A stretch of 64,000 nt of DNA from Leptolyngbya sp. O-77 (GCF_001548395.1 NZ_AP017367.1:2145001-2209000), one strand, 5' to 3'; numbered from the stretch's first letter, positions 1-9,380 are shown. Made by a program: numbers and translations. Notes: generated by a model not told the origin, from the sequence alone.

Positions 1-1681
1 AGCACTAGCCCAAACCCAGTTTTACCCAGGGCGATCGCGCTCAGCAGCAGCACCAGCGCCGCCGGACAGGGCACCAGCCCCCCGAAACGCCAAGCGCTAC
101 CAGACTGCGCCAGGTCACAGGTTCACCATCCGCACTGGGCGGCAGATGAGAATGTTCGTGGGAATGCTGATGAGAATACCTGTGGGAGTGTTCATGAGAA
201 TGCCCCTGGGAGTACTCATGAGAATGTCCGTGGGAGTGTTCATGAGAATGCCCCTGGGAGTATTTATGGGAATGCCCGTGGGAATGCCCGTGGGAGTGCT
301 CATGAGAATGCTCATGGGAATGCCCGTGAGAGGACTCCTGCAAATGCTCATGAGAAGGCTGGTAAACAGGCTCATTTGGGTACTCAAGAATATCCTCGCG
401 AGAAGACTTATGGAAGTTCTCATACGGATGTCCATGAGAATGCTCATGGGAATTTCCATAGGCATGGCTATTAGGATGCTCATGAGAATGTCCTTGCTCA
501 TCCTGAGAAACACAGTGGAAATGTTCAGGAGAACGGCTATGGGGAAGCCCACGCGCATTTTTTTGCAGCCTGTAGGAACTGTGAGCATGAGCCAGGGCAG
601 GCACACGAACTAAATTCTGCGAATGATAATGATCTTCTGAATACACCTGATTAGGCTCGGCAGACTTATGAGACTTATGAGACTGAGAATGTGAATGGAA
701 ATGACTGCTAGACGGCGATTTGGAACTCAAGCTGGAACGCAGATTATGATGCACTAGGTCATGCTGATGCGAATAGGGTTTTGAACGCAGCCGACGACGC
801 AGCAGATTCAGACCAATCCCAACCACCATCGCGCCCGATGCCAGACTTAGCCAGGGATAAAGCTGCTCTGGCAGCACGTACTGAGCCGCGAACAGCGTCG
901 CCAGCCCCAGCGCAAACACGCCGAGGGTGTGGGTGATGGTGGTCGTCAGCGCTAGGAATACCGCATGTTTGGGCGTGGCGCGTTCGCCTACCAGATAAGC
1001 GCCGACGATCGTTTTGCCGTGCCCTGGCGACATGGAGTGAACCGCGCCCCAGAGAAACGCTCCGGCGATCGCCAGCAGCAGTTCCCCTGTGCCGAGTCCG
1101 GGCAGTCCTGGCGCGAGGGCCAGGGTTTGTTGCCTTGGGGTAAACAGAAACGTCCGCAGCCGCCCGTTTTGCAGAATTGTGGTCAGGCAGCTTGCCGTAG
1201 GCACATCGGGCAGGAACAGTCCATAGTGAATTTGCACCCCCTGGACAGGCTGGGGCCAGGCAAAGGTAAGGCGTAGCGTGCTGTGGGTGGTGTTTGGCGC
1301 GAGGCGGACGCTGTTGGGCACAGGTGCATTGGCTTCCAGCGGTTCCAGCGTGAGCGTCCCGGGGCGGCGATCGCCATCCAGCATCCGAATCTGGCTGCCC
1401 AAAAACGCCTGTAGCGCCGGGGCATGGTCGCGTACTTCCTGGGCAGAGAGTTGACCATTGCGATCGCCATCGGCAAACGCCGTTAGCCCGGTTGGATAGG
1501 TGAGCGTCATTTCCACAGTGGATTCTGCCACGCGCACTTCCGCAACGGACAAATCTGCCCAGTGGGCTTGTCCGGGAGCCGCCAGCCCCAGCCAGAGCAG
1601 CACTGTGACAACTCCGGAGAACAACGCCCAGGATAGGGAGCGACCCAGTTTACGCATGAGTTTATTCATAGATTGATGCAT
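1..1681 (-). CDS. NicO/RcnA-type nickel-cobalt transporter, frameshifted and cut by window edge
   Basis: Probable Ni/Co permease of the NicO family in the inner membrane. Residues 1-39 form a signal or anchor segment ending near PGQAHW. The N-terminal extracytoplasmic domain has an EF-hand-like loop at residues 71-82 (D71, D73, N75, Q77, S79, E82). The first family motif, SMSPGHGKT, lies in a membrane segment near residue 218. A long His-rich loop (about residues 305-515, HSHEHSHGHS pattern) follows. The second motif GVSGG-LVPCP is broken: after GVSGG the frame runs to a stop at 41, but one extra base in the C6 run at 78-83 (plus strand) restores LVPCP and an open frame to position 1. It is last in an apparent operon with the TPR and DUF4331 genes. 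The frameshift may be a sequencing error, phase variation or real decay. Confidence 0.85.
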
Positions 1682-1743
1682 GAATTCATGCAGTAGAAGA
1701 GAATAGGACTGATCCGCAAATACGAACGGTGAACGTCACTTCG

Positions 1744-3159
1744 CTAGCCGCCCAAGCCTATGCCTAGACCAACAGCATGACGTGCGTTTTGATCAAATTG
1801 GGGATCGATCTCAAGCATTTGCTGGCGATGGGCGGCGGCCTGCGCTGGGTTGTCCAGGGCTTTCTCAATTTGGGCGGCGCGATCGCACAGTGCTGCATCA
1901 CGAGTGCCGAGGGCGATCGCCGCTTGAACTACCTCCCTAGCCTCCTGCCAGCGCCCCATCTGTGCCAGCGCCCAGGCGTAGGTATCGAGCGTGTCTGCGT
2001 CGCGCCGCTGCTTGACCTCCGCTTTCATCAGTGCCAGCGCCTCGGCGGTGTCTTCTGGGTGGCCCCGCTCCAGCAGCAATCGCGCCAGGTCGCGCCGATG
2101 CCCAAAGCCAAAGGTGCTAGAACCCGCCGATGTCTCTGCCAGCGTTTGCCGTAGTTGCAGTTCGGCGTTTGCCCAGTGGATTGCTGCCTGGGCGGGCTGG
2201 TTTTGCAGGTGCTTCAGTCGGGCCTGTCCCCGCTGCACCAGCGGTTCGTAAACTGTTGCGGCGCTGCCCATGTCCTCGACTTGGTGATAGTATTGTGCCG
2301 CCAGCCCATAGCGCCCCTGCCGCAGCGCCAATTGGGCCAGGTTCAGGCGGGCAGGCAGGTAACTCGGCAAAATTCGCAGCGCCTCATGATATAGATCCCG
2401 CGCCAAATCGAGCTGTCCCCGTTCGTAATAGAACCGGCCGAGCAGCGTGCGCGTGCGGGCCGCACTGCTGAGGTCGCCTGCTTCTTCAACTTCCAGAGCA
2501 TATTGGAAACTTTGCAATGCGCCCTCATCGTTGCCCTGTGCTGCCCGCACCAGCGCTTGTTGGGCAAAGGCAGCCGGACTCAGGGTTTGATCGACCAGGC
2601 GATCGCCCGCCTCAGCCGCCGCCTTCAGGTTGCCTCTTGCCAGATGCACTGCTGCCTGGACGCTCAGCGCCTCTTCTGATCCGTCCAGTTGTGCTGCCAA
2701 GACCAGCGCCTGGTCAAAGTCGTGCTGCGCCTCGGCAACCCGTGCTAAGACGGCGATCGCCTCTGGATGGTTTGGCATTGACCTGAGCGCCTCCTGCGCC
2801 GTCTGGTCTGCCAGCAGATACCAGTGGCTTTGCCCCGTCAGCCGCGCCATCTTTAAATAGCCAAGCGCCAGCGCCGACTGCTCCAGTCCTTGCGCCACGC
2901 TCTGGGCAGGCATCTGCCGGACGCGCTCCTGAAAATGGGCAATTTCCTGCTCTAGTCGCGCCGTTGCGCCACCGGACGTGCTGACGGAAAACGGGTAGCG
3001 GTAGGGGGCATCGAGATGGCGAGAAGGGCGATCGCCCAGTCGATTGAGCGCCGGCCCGCCTGCCTGCGTGAGCCACAGCACAGCACTGGTGGCCGACAAT
3101 CCCACCACCGCCAGCAGCCATCCCCGCCCGCCGGATCTCAAACTATTCAATGTGTTCAT
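1744..3159 (-). CDS. Membrane-anchored tetratricopeptide repeat protein
   Basis: A 471-residue protein with one N-terminal membrane segment (about residues 13-31, GWLLAVVGLSATSAVLWL), then a long alpha-helical region of TPR-like repeats with recurrent A-x-G and Y-x-x-A-L spacing, for example ERGQLDLARDLYHEAL and RQGRYGLAAQYYHQVE. TPR proteins are protein-protein scaffolds; the partner is not visible here. It lies 181 bases downstream of the DUF4331 gene and 62 bases upstream of the NicO gene on the same strand, so the three are probably co-transcribed and may work together at the envelope. That functional link is inference. Confidence 0.8.
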   Translation of the reverse strand: MNTLNSLRSGGRGWLLAVVGLSATSAVLWLTQAGGPALNRLGDRPSRHLDAPYRYPFSVSTSGGATARLEQEIAHFQERVRQMPAQSVAQGLEQSALALGYLKMARLTGQSHWYLLADQTAQEALRSMPNHPEAIAVLARVAEAQHDFDQALVLAAQLDGSEEALSVQAAVHLARGNLKAAAEAGDRLVDQTLSPAAFAQQALVRAAQGNDEGALQSFQYALEVEEAGDLSSAARTRTLLGRFYYERGQLDLARDLYHEALRILPSYLPARLNLAQLALRQGRYGLAAQYYHQVEDMGSAATVYEPLVQRGQARLKHLQNQPAQAAIHWANAELQLRQTLAETSAGSSTFGFGHRRDLARLLLERGHPEDTAEALALMKAEVKQRRDADTLDTYAWALAQMGRWQEAREVVQAAIALGTRDAALCDRAAQIEKALDNPAQAAAHRQQMLEIDPQFDQNARHAVGLGIGLGG

Positions 3160-3340
3160 TAGAATTCCTTTAGCTTGAAAAGCGTCCCTGGTTCAGGGGT
3201 TGGGGAATCTTGTCCGGTGAGAACAGGAATCGAAGCTTATCAGGAGAAACACCTTAACTCCCTGATCTAGCGCTGAGAGAGAAACTCTCACCCTCACCCC
3301 TAACCTCTACAGGACTGATCGCAAGTTCGTCAGTCTTACT

Positions 3341-4631
3341 CTAATTGGGTGGCGCTAAATAGGGGAAAGCGGTCGCCAGCGGTTGATGCCCCTGCGCCGG
3401 ATTGCCGGGTGTGCCGTCGTAGGAAACGTTGTCGGTGGTAATGGCTCCGTTGGTGACGATATTTAGCGACGCATCCACTACGTCATCCAGCAGCCGCCGG
3501 CCTGCTGCTGGGGAACCCAGCGCATTGAACTTGTTGCCATAGCCACTGGGGACGGTGGTGTCGATCCGCATTACGTCTGGCAGCAGCGCCCGCACCAGCG
3601 CGTTCGCCCGCGTGTCGTTGTTGCCCACCAGTTTCAAGACGGCTGTGATGTTGTCTCGAATCACGGTGCTGTTGGATGAGTTAAACCGAGCGGGCTGCGT
3701 CCGATTATAGGTTTCGTAGATGCTTTGCGAACTGGTGGTCAGCAGTTCATTAATCCCCGGTCGAGCGATCTGCTCCACCTGGGTAAATTGGCCTGTGCGC
3801 GGGTCGCGAATGTTGATCGTGCCCCATAGGTCAAAGGTATTGACATTACTGCCGCCCGCCAAGACCTGCTGCGGCACCCGGACGACGATGGTGTTGACGT
3901 TGTACCCCTTGGTGAAGTCGATGGCGGTGTCGGGTGAACGGAAGCCCGCCGCCGGGCCGAAACCTGCAACCGCCGCCCGCACGCGGAAATAAGCCTCCAC
4001 GTCAAAGAAGAAGGGATCTTCGCGCAGCCCTGCAAAAAGGGTGAGATTCACACCCCGTACCCGCACGGTGTTGAGCCGCGGCGCGGCATCGGTGATGGCC
4101 GTCGTGAAAATGCGGCCGCCGCTGGTAGTGGTGTTGGTGCTGCTTTGTCTGTTGCCGTCAATAGTGGTCAGGGTAACGACTTGGCGATTGCCTTTGTTGG
4201 GCGGCGAGAAGGTGAACCGCAGCGTCAGATCGGGCTGAGGCACGGGGGCGTTGTTGACGTTGGCAACCCGCGCAATCTTGATGTCGTATTGAGCGTTGCT
4301 GCTGAAGTAATATGCTGGCGAGCGAGAGCGATCGCGGGTTGGTGTTTAGCACCAGTATTAAATCGCCCGCGCGGGCCGCCGAGTTTTGGTCAATTTCCCG
4401 AAAGACGTAGAGATCGGTCAGGCTGAGGGCGCGGCTGCGAACGTCAATATCGCCGTCGTCATGGTCAGAGGCTTGTAGGGGTGCGGGCTGCAAGCCACTG
4501 GTCAGACCCAGTGCGGTGATTGAAAGGCAGCCTGCGAGCGTGCTGAGGGCGATCGCCCGCCTTAGCACAGATCGGCGGGGGGTAAGCCGCTGCAAGAAAG
4601 TGCGAACTGCGGTCTTAGCGGGGGGTTCCAT
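3341..4631 (-). pseudogene. DUF4331 family secreted protein, split by a frameshift
   Basis: The 5' part (from ATG at 4631) encodes a long hydrophobic export signal to about residue 54, then SDHDDGDIDVRSRALSLTDLYVF, the typical start of a DUF4331 domain. The frame is lost after VLNTNPRS at about 4320-4345. It resumes one frame over as SPAYYFSSNAQYDIKIARV and continues to the stop at 3341. The break has one surplus base, or four if a GCTC unit inside CGATCGCTCTCGCTCGCC was duplicated; both give the same shift. The function of DUF4331 is unknown. It is the first gene of the DUF4331-TPR-NicO group. A sequencing error cannot be excluded. Confidence 0.8.
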
Positions 4632-4801
4632 AGTTTAATTGACTCCTAATGTGCCTAGAGCAAGGCTTATAAAAACGCCTATCCGGGGGAGGGGGTTGGC
4701 GCTCTAGACACAAATACGGAGGTCAAAGCAGAACGGATCTCACAGACCCCAAATTTATTTCTTGAATTCTAAAATTTCCTGACGTGTAGCTTCTAGCTTT
4801 A

Positions 4802-4883
4802 GTTGGTAGTAAGCGCTTTAGCGCTGAAGCGCTTACTACGAGCCAAGGCATCACCCTAAAACTAAACCATGACACTGTACTAG
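4802..4883. repeat. Dispersed 82-bp repeat with hairpin, copy 1
   Basis: The segment from GTTGGTAGTAAGCGCT to CACTGTACTAG recurs nearly unchanged at 19035-19116. It contains a perfect 10-bp stem, AGTAAGCGCT paired with AGCGCTTACT, around a 10-base loop. The rest of 4632-4879 shows no gene. Repeats of this style are common between genes in filamentous cyanobacteria; mobility in trans is possible but not shown. Confidence 0.8.
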
Positions 4884-5827
4884 GCAACGTTCGCAGAAAC
4901 GTTCGCGGCCTTCAGCATGTGATAAGTAATCAGCAGTTGAGTAATCGCAAGTGGATAGCTTTGCAGCGTCTCTCCGGTCGTGCCAATCAGCTTGCCAATT
5001 CCAGGATTGCCCTCCAGGCTGCAAAACTGACCCAAATAGGGTACTTCCTGGCACAGACTGCGCTCCAGTTCACGCACCTGCTCCGCCGTGGCGTGGGCAT
5101 CGATTTCCATCACGTCTACGGGTTTGCCCATGTCGCGATCTAGCCCCAGTCGCACCGCACCGCCTGCGTGTTCTCCATCGCCAATAATGCTGCTGAAATC
5201 TGGATGGGGAATCGTGGGACGCAGCACCAGCCGCACCGCCAGCAGCAGTTCATCCTGCGTCAGGTTGTCGCTGGGCGGATAGAAGCTCACCACCACATCG
5301 GCCCACTGCCGCTGCGGGCGAATAAAGGCTTCTGAGTCCGACTCGCGCTGCTGGATTTGCTTGATCACTTGCTCACGAGTATAGCCACGCTTGCGGGTAT
5401 CGCGGTTTATCTTCCAAGTGTGGCGCAGGTCTTCCGGCGGAGCCAAATAAACTTTGACATCGTAGCTGTCGCGCATTCCTCGCGTGGCATAGCCCAGCAG
5501 CCCTTCTACAATTACAAATCGCTTGGGTTTGATATACTCTGGCGGGTCGAAGGTGCCGCTGCTGTGGTTGTAAATCGGCTTCAAAATCGGCTGCCCCGTT
5601 CGCAACAGCGAGAGGTGCTGCTGAATGATGTCGAGATAATTGCAGTCGGGATGCAGGGCAGAGATTCCCAACTCAGACCGCTGTTTGCGGTCGTAGCGGT
5701 GATAGTCGTCGGTGCAGATAACGGTCACATCGTTTTCACCGAGCACCTGTGCGATGCCACGAGTCAACGTCGTCTTTCCCGCGGCACTATCGCCAACAAT
5801 GCCAAGAATGATGGGTCGGTGGGACAT
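4880..5827 (-). CDS. Phosphoribulokinase-family P-loop kinase (probable paralogue of Calvin-cycle PRK)
   Basis: A 315-residue PRK/uridine-kinase superfamily protein. The P-loop is GDSAAGKT (residues 12-19), followed by VICTDDYHRYDRKQR and a KPKRFVIVEGLLGY segment typical of the PRK fold. Canonical cyanobacterial PRK has GDSGCGKS with a redox-active Cys in the P-loop; here that position is Ala, while the second Cys (VIC-DDYH) is kept. Thioredoxin/CP12 control by a Cys pair is therefore unlikely. I chose the ATG at 5827 because AGGAGG lies four bases upstream; an ATG at 5851 would add eight residues with no ribosome-binding site. The substrate may be ribulose 5-phosphate or another phosphorylatable sugar or nucleoside. 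Confidence 0.8.
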   Translation of the reverse strand: MSHRPIILGIVGDSAAGKTTLTRGIAQVLGENDVTVICTDDYHRYDRKQRSELGISALHPDCNYLDIIQQHLSLLRTGQPILKPIYNHSSGTFDPPEYIKPKRFVIVEGLLGYATRGMRDSYDVKVYLAPPEDLRHTWKINRDTRKRGYTREQVIKQIQQRESDSEAFIRPQRQWADVVVSFYPPSDNLTQDELLLAVRLVLRPTIPHPDFSSIIGDGEHAGGAVRLGLDRDMGKPVDVMEIDAHATAEQVRELERSLCQEVPYLGQFCSLEGNPGIGKLIGTTGETLQSYPLAITQLLITYHMLKAANVSANVA

Positions 5828-6139
5828 GGAGCCTCCTAAAAGCGCAATCACCAGCCCCCACCAACGTCTTGCGCCAGTGACCGAAGCTGGGCGATCGAGT
5901 TCACGAATAGCCCCAATTATTAGCGTCTGGGGGACTCAGCGCAAGGCTTCTGTGGAGATAGGTAAGATTTTGCAACGTTCCTCTTGAGAGGTAGTGTGAA
6001 CGGTAGCAAATGTATAAAATTGCTGCAATCCAATAGAAAATACCTGCGAAATACTGATTCCGCAGAAACACTCACCCACAGAAGCGTATTGCATTGGCGC
6101 GTACTGTTTTCCGCCTTTCTCTAAGCTTTCCGCCTTTCT
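5828..6139. other. Intergenic, no gene seen
   Basis: AT-richer spacer holding the AGGAGG ribosome-binding site of the PRK-like gene at its left edge. I see no credible ORF, RNA gene or long repeat. Two CTTTCTCTAAG-like direct repeats sit at about 6113-6143, just past the end of the next gene. Confidence 0.5.
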
Positions 6140-6664
6140 CTAAGCCTGTTTTTTGCGGCCGCGAGTCGAGGTTGTAGAAGCGGTCTTCGTCTTGGTCGAA
6201 GTGCGGGGAGACTTGGTTTTAGCGGCGGTAGTGCTGCGTGTGCTGCTGGTGCGGGGGCCGCGCTTTTTGGGGGTAGCAGCGGGTTCTTCAGACGCAGCGG
6301 GTTCGACCTCTGGCAGCGCGGCAGCGGCCTCGGTCACGGCTTTTTTCTGAACAGCGGTGCTGCGGCGGCGGCGAGTTTTGCCTGCGGTGCCCGATTTGTC
6401 CTTTTTGGTAGACGCAAGATAGCGCTTGAGGGAAGAGACGCTGATCTTGATGTTCTTATCGGCCAGCAGCGCAGCAATTTCCTCGTGGCTATAGCCACGA
6501 TCGAGCGCGGTTGAGATGGAGTCTTGCAGCAGGTCGATAGCTTCCCGCAGAGACCAAACTTCTTTGGGCTTTTCGGGGAGTTGTTCAAGCAGACTGGTGG
6601 CCTGTTCGATAGATTCTTGCTGAACCAGAACCGTGCCGGGGAGGCGTTTTTTGGTGGTAGTCAT
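6140..6664 (-). CDS. HTH-like protein with a basic low-complexity tail, paralogue 1
   Basis: A 174-residue protein of unknown function. Residues about 35-85 form a compact predicted helical domain (SLREAIDLLQD, LDRGYSHEEIAALL, SVSSLKRYL) that reads like a helix-turn-helix or a mobilisation/segregation accessory domain. The C-terminal half is rich in Lys, Arg, Thr, Ala and Pro (KKRGPRTSSTRS, TKTKTASTT), resembling H1-like DNA-binding tails. The protein at 7070-7684 has the same domain plan. Six 11-bp tandem repeats lie about 100 bases upstream of the start (6761-6826), suggesting autoregulation by helical-phase binding. DNA binding is inferred from composition and context. Confidence 0.75.
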   Translation of the reverse strand: MTTTKKRLPGTVLVQQESIEQATSLLEQLPEKPKEVWSLREAIDLLQDSISTALDRGYSHEEIAALLADKNIKISVSSLKRYLASTKKDKSGTAGKTRRRRSTAVQKKAVTEAAAALPEVEPAASEEPAATPKKRGPRTSSTRSTTAAKTKSPRTSTKTKTASTTSTRGRKKQA

Positions 6665-6760
6665 AATGGTACAGGTTGGGTCAATAAGCGAGTGTTTCTG
6701 CGGTCAGGCAGAGGGTCAGAGGTAATCAGAATCGATTCACCGCTCTATTCAGCAGTTCTA

Positions 6761-6826
6761 TTCGTACGCTATTTGTACGCTGTTCGTACTCTGTTCGTAC
6801 TCTGTTCGTACTCTGTTCGTAGAGTC
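6761..6826. promoter_or_regulatory. Six tandem 11-bp repeats, operator-like array
   Basis: Six head-to-tail units: TTCGTACGCTA, TTTGTACGCTG, TTCGTACTCTG three times, then TTCGTAGAGTC. The 11-bp period is close to one DNA turn, so a bound protein would line up on one face. The array sits upstream of the gene starting at 6664 (minus strand), between two paralogous DNA-binding-like genes. The rest of the spacer 6665-7069 shows no gene. Confidence 0.75.
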
Positions 6827-7069
6827 GGCGATTCCCAGTTGAGCAAGTTGCAGTGGGCTTGCAAAGTGGATAACTTAGTGTATCCAAAAGCGAACAATTT
6901 CTATCAATTTTCCTGACCCAATCTTGATCAGTTTGCTTTTTGCCGTGTTAGCCCTGCCTCTTCTTCACAGTCTCGTTGCTGAAGCAAGGCTATTCCTTTC
7001 GCAGGGCATAGGATGTCTAAGGTACGCTGTGATCCGTTCGCGCCCGTGTTCAACAAAATGGTAACAAGG

Positions 7070-7684
7070 TTATCTCTTTCGCTTTTTGCGTTTTTGCCTG
7101 GAGGTTGACGACTCCTGATTTGGGGTGGCATCGGTCGCTACGAGCGGGGGCGTTTCGGGTTCATCGAGCAGATAGGCGATGACATTTTCGACAGAACGGT
7201 TTGTAGCAGAGTGGTTTACAGCGGGGTGGTTTGCAGCGGCTTCTGTGAGGGGTGCGGGGTTTGGGGTTGAGATCGCAGGCGTGGCGGGGGCGATCGCCCG
7301 GATATGCTGCTTTGGCTTTGGCGTGCGAGCAGGCTTTGAGGAGGGTGGTGCAGACTGAGACACAGCCGACTGCTTGAGCCGGGACAGATAATAGCGCAAA
7401 GACGACGGGGAGACGGGAATCCCTGCCTGGTTGAGCAGCGCGGCGACGTCTTCCTGGCTATAGCCCTTGTCGAGGGCGGCGAGGATCACGTCTTGCAGCA
7501 GGGCGATCGCCTCTCGAATCGACCATTCCTTCGCGGGTTCGGGTGGTTTGGCGGGGAGCGCGGTCAACACCTGGCTGGCTCGCTTGAGCGATCGCCGAGG
7601 CACCGCAGCCGGAGAGGTTGCGCTACTTGAAGATGATTTGCGGGCTGACTTGGTTTTTCGAGTCACGCCAAAACCCAGAGACAC
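7070..7684 (-). CDS. HTH-like protein with a Pro/Lys-rich tail, paralogue 2
   Basis: A 204-residue protein with the same conserved core as the neighbour at 6140-6664: SIREAIALLQDVILAALDKGYSQEDVAALLNQAG-IPVSPSSLRYYLSRLK at about residues 55-105. The N-terminus is Ser/Lys/Arg-rich. The C-terminal part is Pro/Ala/Asn-rich and low in complexity, ending KRKKRKR. The start is GTG at 7684 with no clear ribosome-binding site, so a downstream start is possible. Function is unknown. Two adjacent paralogues suggest local duplication followed by divergence of the tails. Confidence 0.7.
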   Translation of the reverse strand: MSLGFGVTRKTKSARKSSSSSATSPAAVPRRSLKRASQVLTALPAKPPEPAKEWSIREAIALLQDVILAALDKGYSQEDVAALLNQAGIPVSPSSLRYYLSRLKQSAVSQSAPPSSKPARTPKPKQHIRAIAPATPAISTPNPAPLTEAAANHPAVNHSATNRSVENVIAYLLDEPETPPLVATDATPNQESSTSRQKRKKRKR

Positions 7685-7950
7685 AGGAGAGAAACTGCCC
7701 CTTACGTTAACGCTGAATCCTGAAATTGTGAGAGGTTAAGAGGGGTTTATTTGCAATTCTCAATAATGTTGTCGGGATATTGCGAGGCAAGGAATTCTAT
7801 CGATTCTTGATTTTGGATTTGCGATTTTGGATTGGGGGGCTGGCATCTGCGGGGCTTCCAGGCATCTCATTCTTGGCGCTACTCAAATGAATTGATGCTG
7901 GAAAGCCCGCAAGGAGTGATTGATCGCGTATAGACATCCGTCTTGTCCTT

Positions 7951-7982
7951 GTTAAGCCGTAGCGTGGTTAAGCCGTAGCGTG
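7951..7982. repeat. Exact 16-bp tandem duplication upstream of the PiT gene
   Basis: GTTAAGCCGTAGCGTG is present twice with no spacer, ending 13 bases before the GTG start at 7996. The spacing does not match the cyanobacterial Pho box, which has an 11-bp period. The rest of spacer 7685-7995 has GATTTTGGATT-type repeats near 7809-7835 and no gene. Confidence 0.7.
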
Positions 7983-7995
7983 GAGCGCAAGCAGC

Positions 7996-9279
7996 GTGAT
8001 TTGGATTGTGATTGCCAGTGGATTGTCCCTGTACGTTGCCTGGAACCTAGGCGCGAACGATGTGGCGAATTCGATGGGCACGTCCGTTGGCTCGGGTGCG
8101 GTATCGCTGCGGCAGGCATTGGCGATCGCCGGAGTGCTGGAGTTTTTTGGGGCGGTGCTGTTTGGGCGGCGAGTGGTGGGCACGTTGGCCAGCGGCGTAG
8201 TCAATCCAAATCAGTTCACCGATACGCCTCAAGTTTTGCTATTGGGCATGGTGTCGGTGCTGATGACTTGCGGGCTATGGCTTAATCTGGCCACGCGGCT
8301 GGGGCTGCCCGTCGCGTCGTCTCATGCGGTCGTAGGGGCGATCGCCGGGTTTGGCTGGGCGGCTTCCGGTCTGCATTCCGTAAACGGATCGCTGCTGGGT
8401 CAAATTTCCCTCACTTGGCTGGTCACGCCGCTGGTAAGTGGGGCGATCGCCGCTGGGTTTTATACCGTTCTGCGGCGCGGCGTGTTGCAGTCTCCGCAGC
8501 CACTCCAGCAGATTTATGAATGGCTACCCTGGCTGAGTTTGGGGCTGGTCAGCGGGTTTGGGCTGATTGTGCTGCCTGTGCTGCAACCCGTCATTTCAGC
8601 CCAAATTTCAGGCCAAATTTCAGCCCAGATTCATCTGCCGCCCCACACACTGGCGCTAATCATCGGGGCGATCGCTACGCTGGGCATTAGCGCGATCGCC
8701 GCTCGCCCTGTGGCGCTGCCCGATTCGCCGAATCCAACAGGAGAAGATAGGGAGGCGACTGCCGCCAAGCTTGCCAATCCCATTGAGCAGATTATGGCGC
8801 GATTTCAGTTGGTCAGCGCTTGCTTTGTCGCCTTTGCCCACGGCTCAAACGATGTCGGCAATGCGATCGCGCCTTTGGCGACGATTGTCTATCTGACCCA
8901 GCCTGCTGGAGATGAAACGGCCCTGCCGCTGTGGATTTTAGTCCTAGGGGCGCTGGGCATTGTGGGCGGGCTGGCGGTGTGGGGCGGCCGCGTCATCACC
9001 ACCATCGGCGAAGGTATTCTCGCGCTACAACCCAGCAGCGGCCTCTGTGCAGAACTGGCTACTGCCGCGACGGTGCTGATCGCTTCGCGGGTGGGACTGC
9101 CCGTGTCTACGTCCCACGCGCTGGTCGGCGCAGTTGTGGGGGTTGGTCTCTCTCAACGCAGCAGCCCGATTCACTGGAGCATGGTGCGTCAGATCAGTCT
9201 GGCGTGGGTGGGCACGATTCCGCTTTGTGGCGGACTGGCCGCTGCAATTTTTTGGGGGCTAATCTGCCTAACGCATTGA
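7996..9279 (+). CDS. PiT-family inorganic phosphate transporter
   Basis: A 427-residue integral membrane protein. It has the duplicated PiT signature: GANDVANSMGTSVGSGAV near residue 20 and AHGSNDVGNAIAPLATIV near residue 280, each followed by an S-H-A-L/V-V-GA element (SSHAVVGAIAGFG, STSHALVGAVVGVG). About ten membrane segments surround a central loop with an acidic stretch. The family couples phosphate uptake to H+ or Na+; some members carry sulfate. The GTG start is the first residue of the first hydrophobic segment, with GGAG 10 bases upstream. Confidence 0.9.
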   Translation: MIWIVIASGLSLYVAWNLGANDVANSMGTSVGSGAVSLRQALAIAGVLEFFGAVLFGRRVVGTLASGVVNPNQFTDTPQVLLLGMVSVLMTCGLWLNLATRLGLPVASSHAVVGAIAGFGWAASGLHSVNGSLLGQISLTWLVTPLVSGAIAAGFYTVLRRGVLQSPQPLQQIYEWLPWLSLGLVSGFGLIVLPVLQPVISAQISGQISAQIHLPPHTLALIIGAIATLGISAIAARPVALPDSPNPTGEDREATAAKLANPIEQIMARFQLVSACFVAFAHGSNDVGNAIAPLATIVYLTQPAGDETALPLWILVLGALGIVGGLAVWGGRVITTIGEGILALQPSSGLCAELATAATVLIASRVGLPVSTSHALVGAVVGVGLSQRSSPIHWSMVRQISLAWVGTIPLCGGLAAAIFWGLICLTH

Positions 9280-9380
9280 CGCAGCCTAGTTCACCCTCAT
9301 TCTAAATCCCGCTCTCAGAGCGGAAGAGGGACTTCGATCTGGCTTCCCGCGTGGCAGATCTGATTCCCCCACCTCTTCAA

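Noticed and set aside
115..613. Long frames on both strands rich in Met, Ile and Pro
   Set aside because: They are other-frame readings of the His-rich repeat of the NicO gene.
7951..7982. Pho box upstream of the phosphate transporter
   Set aside because: The repeat period is 16 bp and the unit does not match the 8-bp plus 3-bp pattern of cyanobacterial Pho boxes.
9308..9323. Terminator hairpin CCGCTCT-C-AGAGCGG after the PiT gene
   Set aside because: The loop is too short for the full stem and no T run follows.
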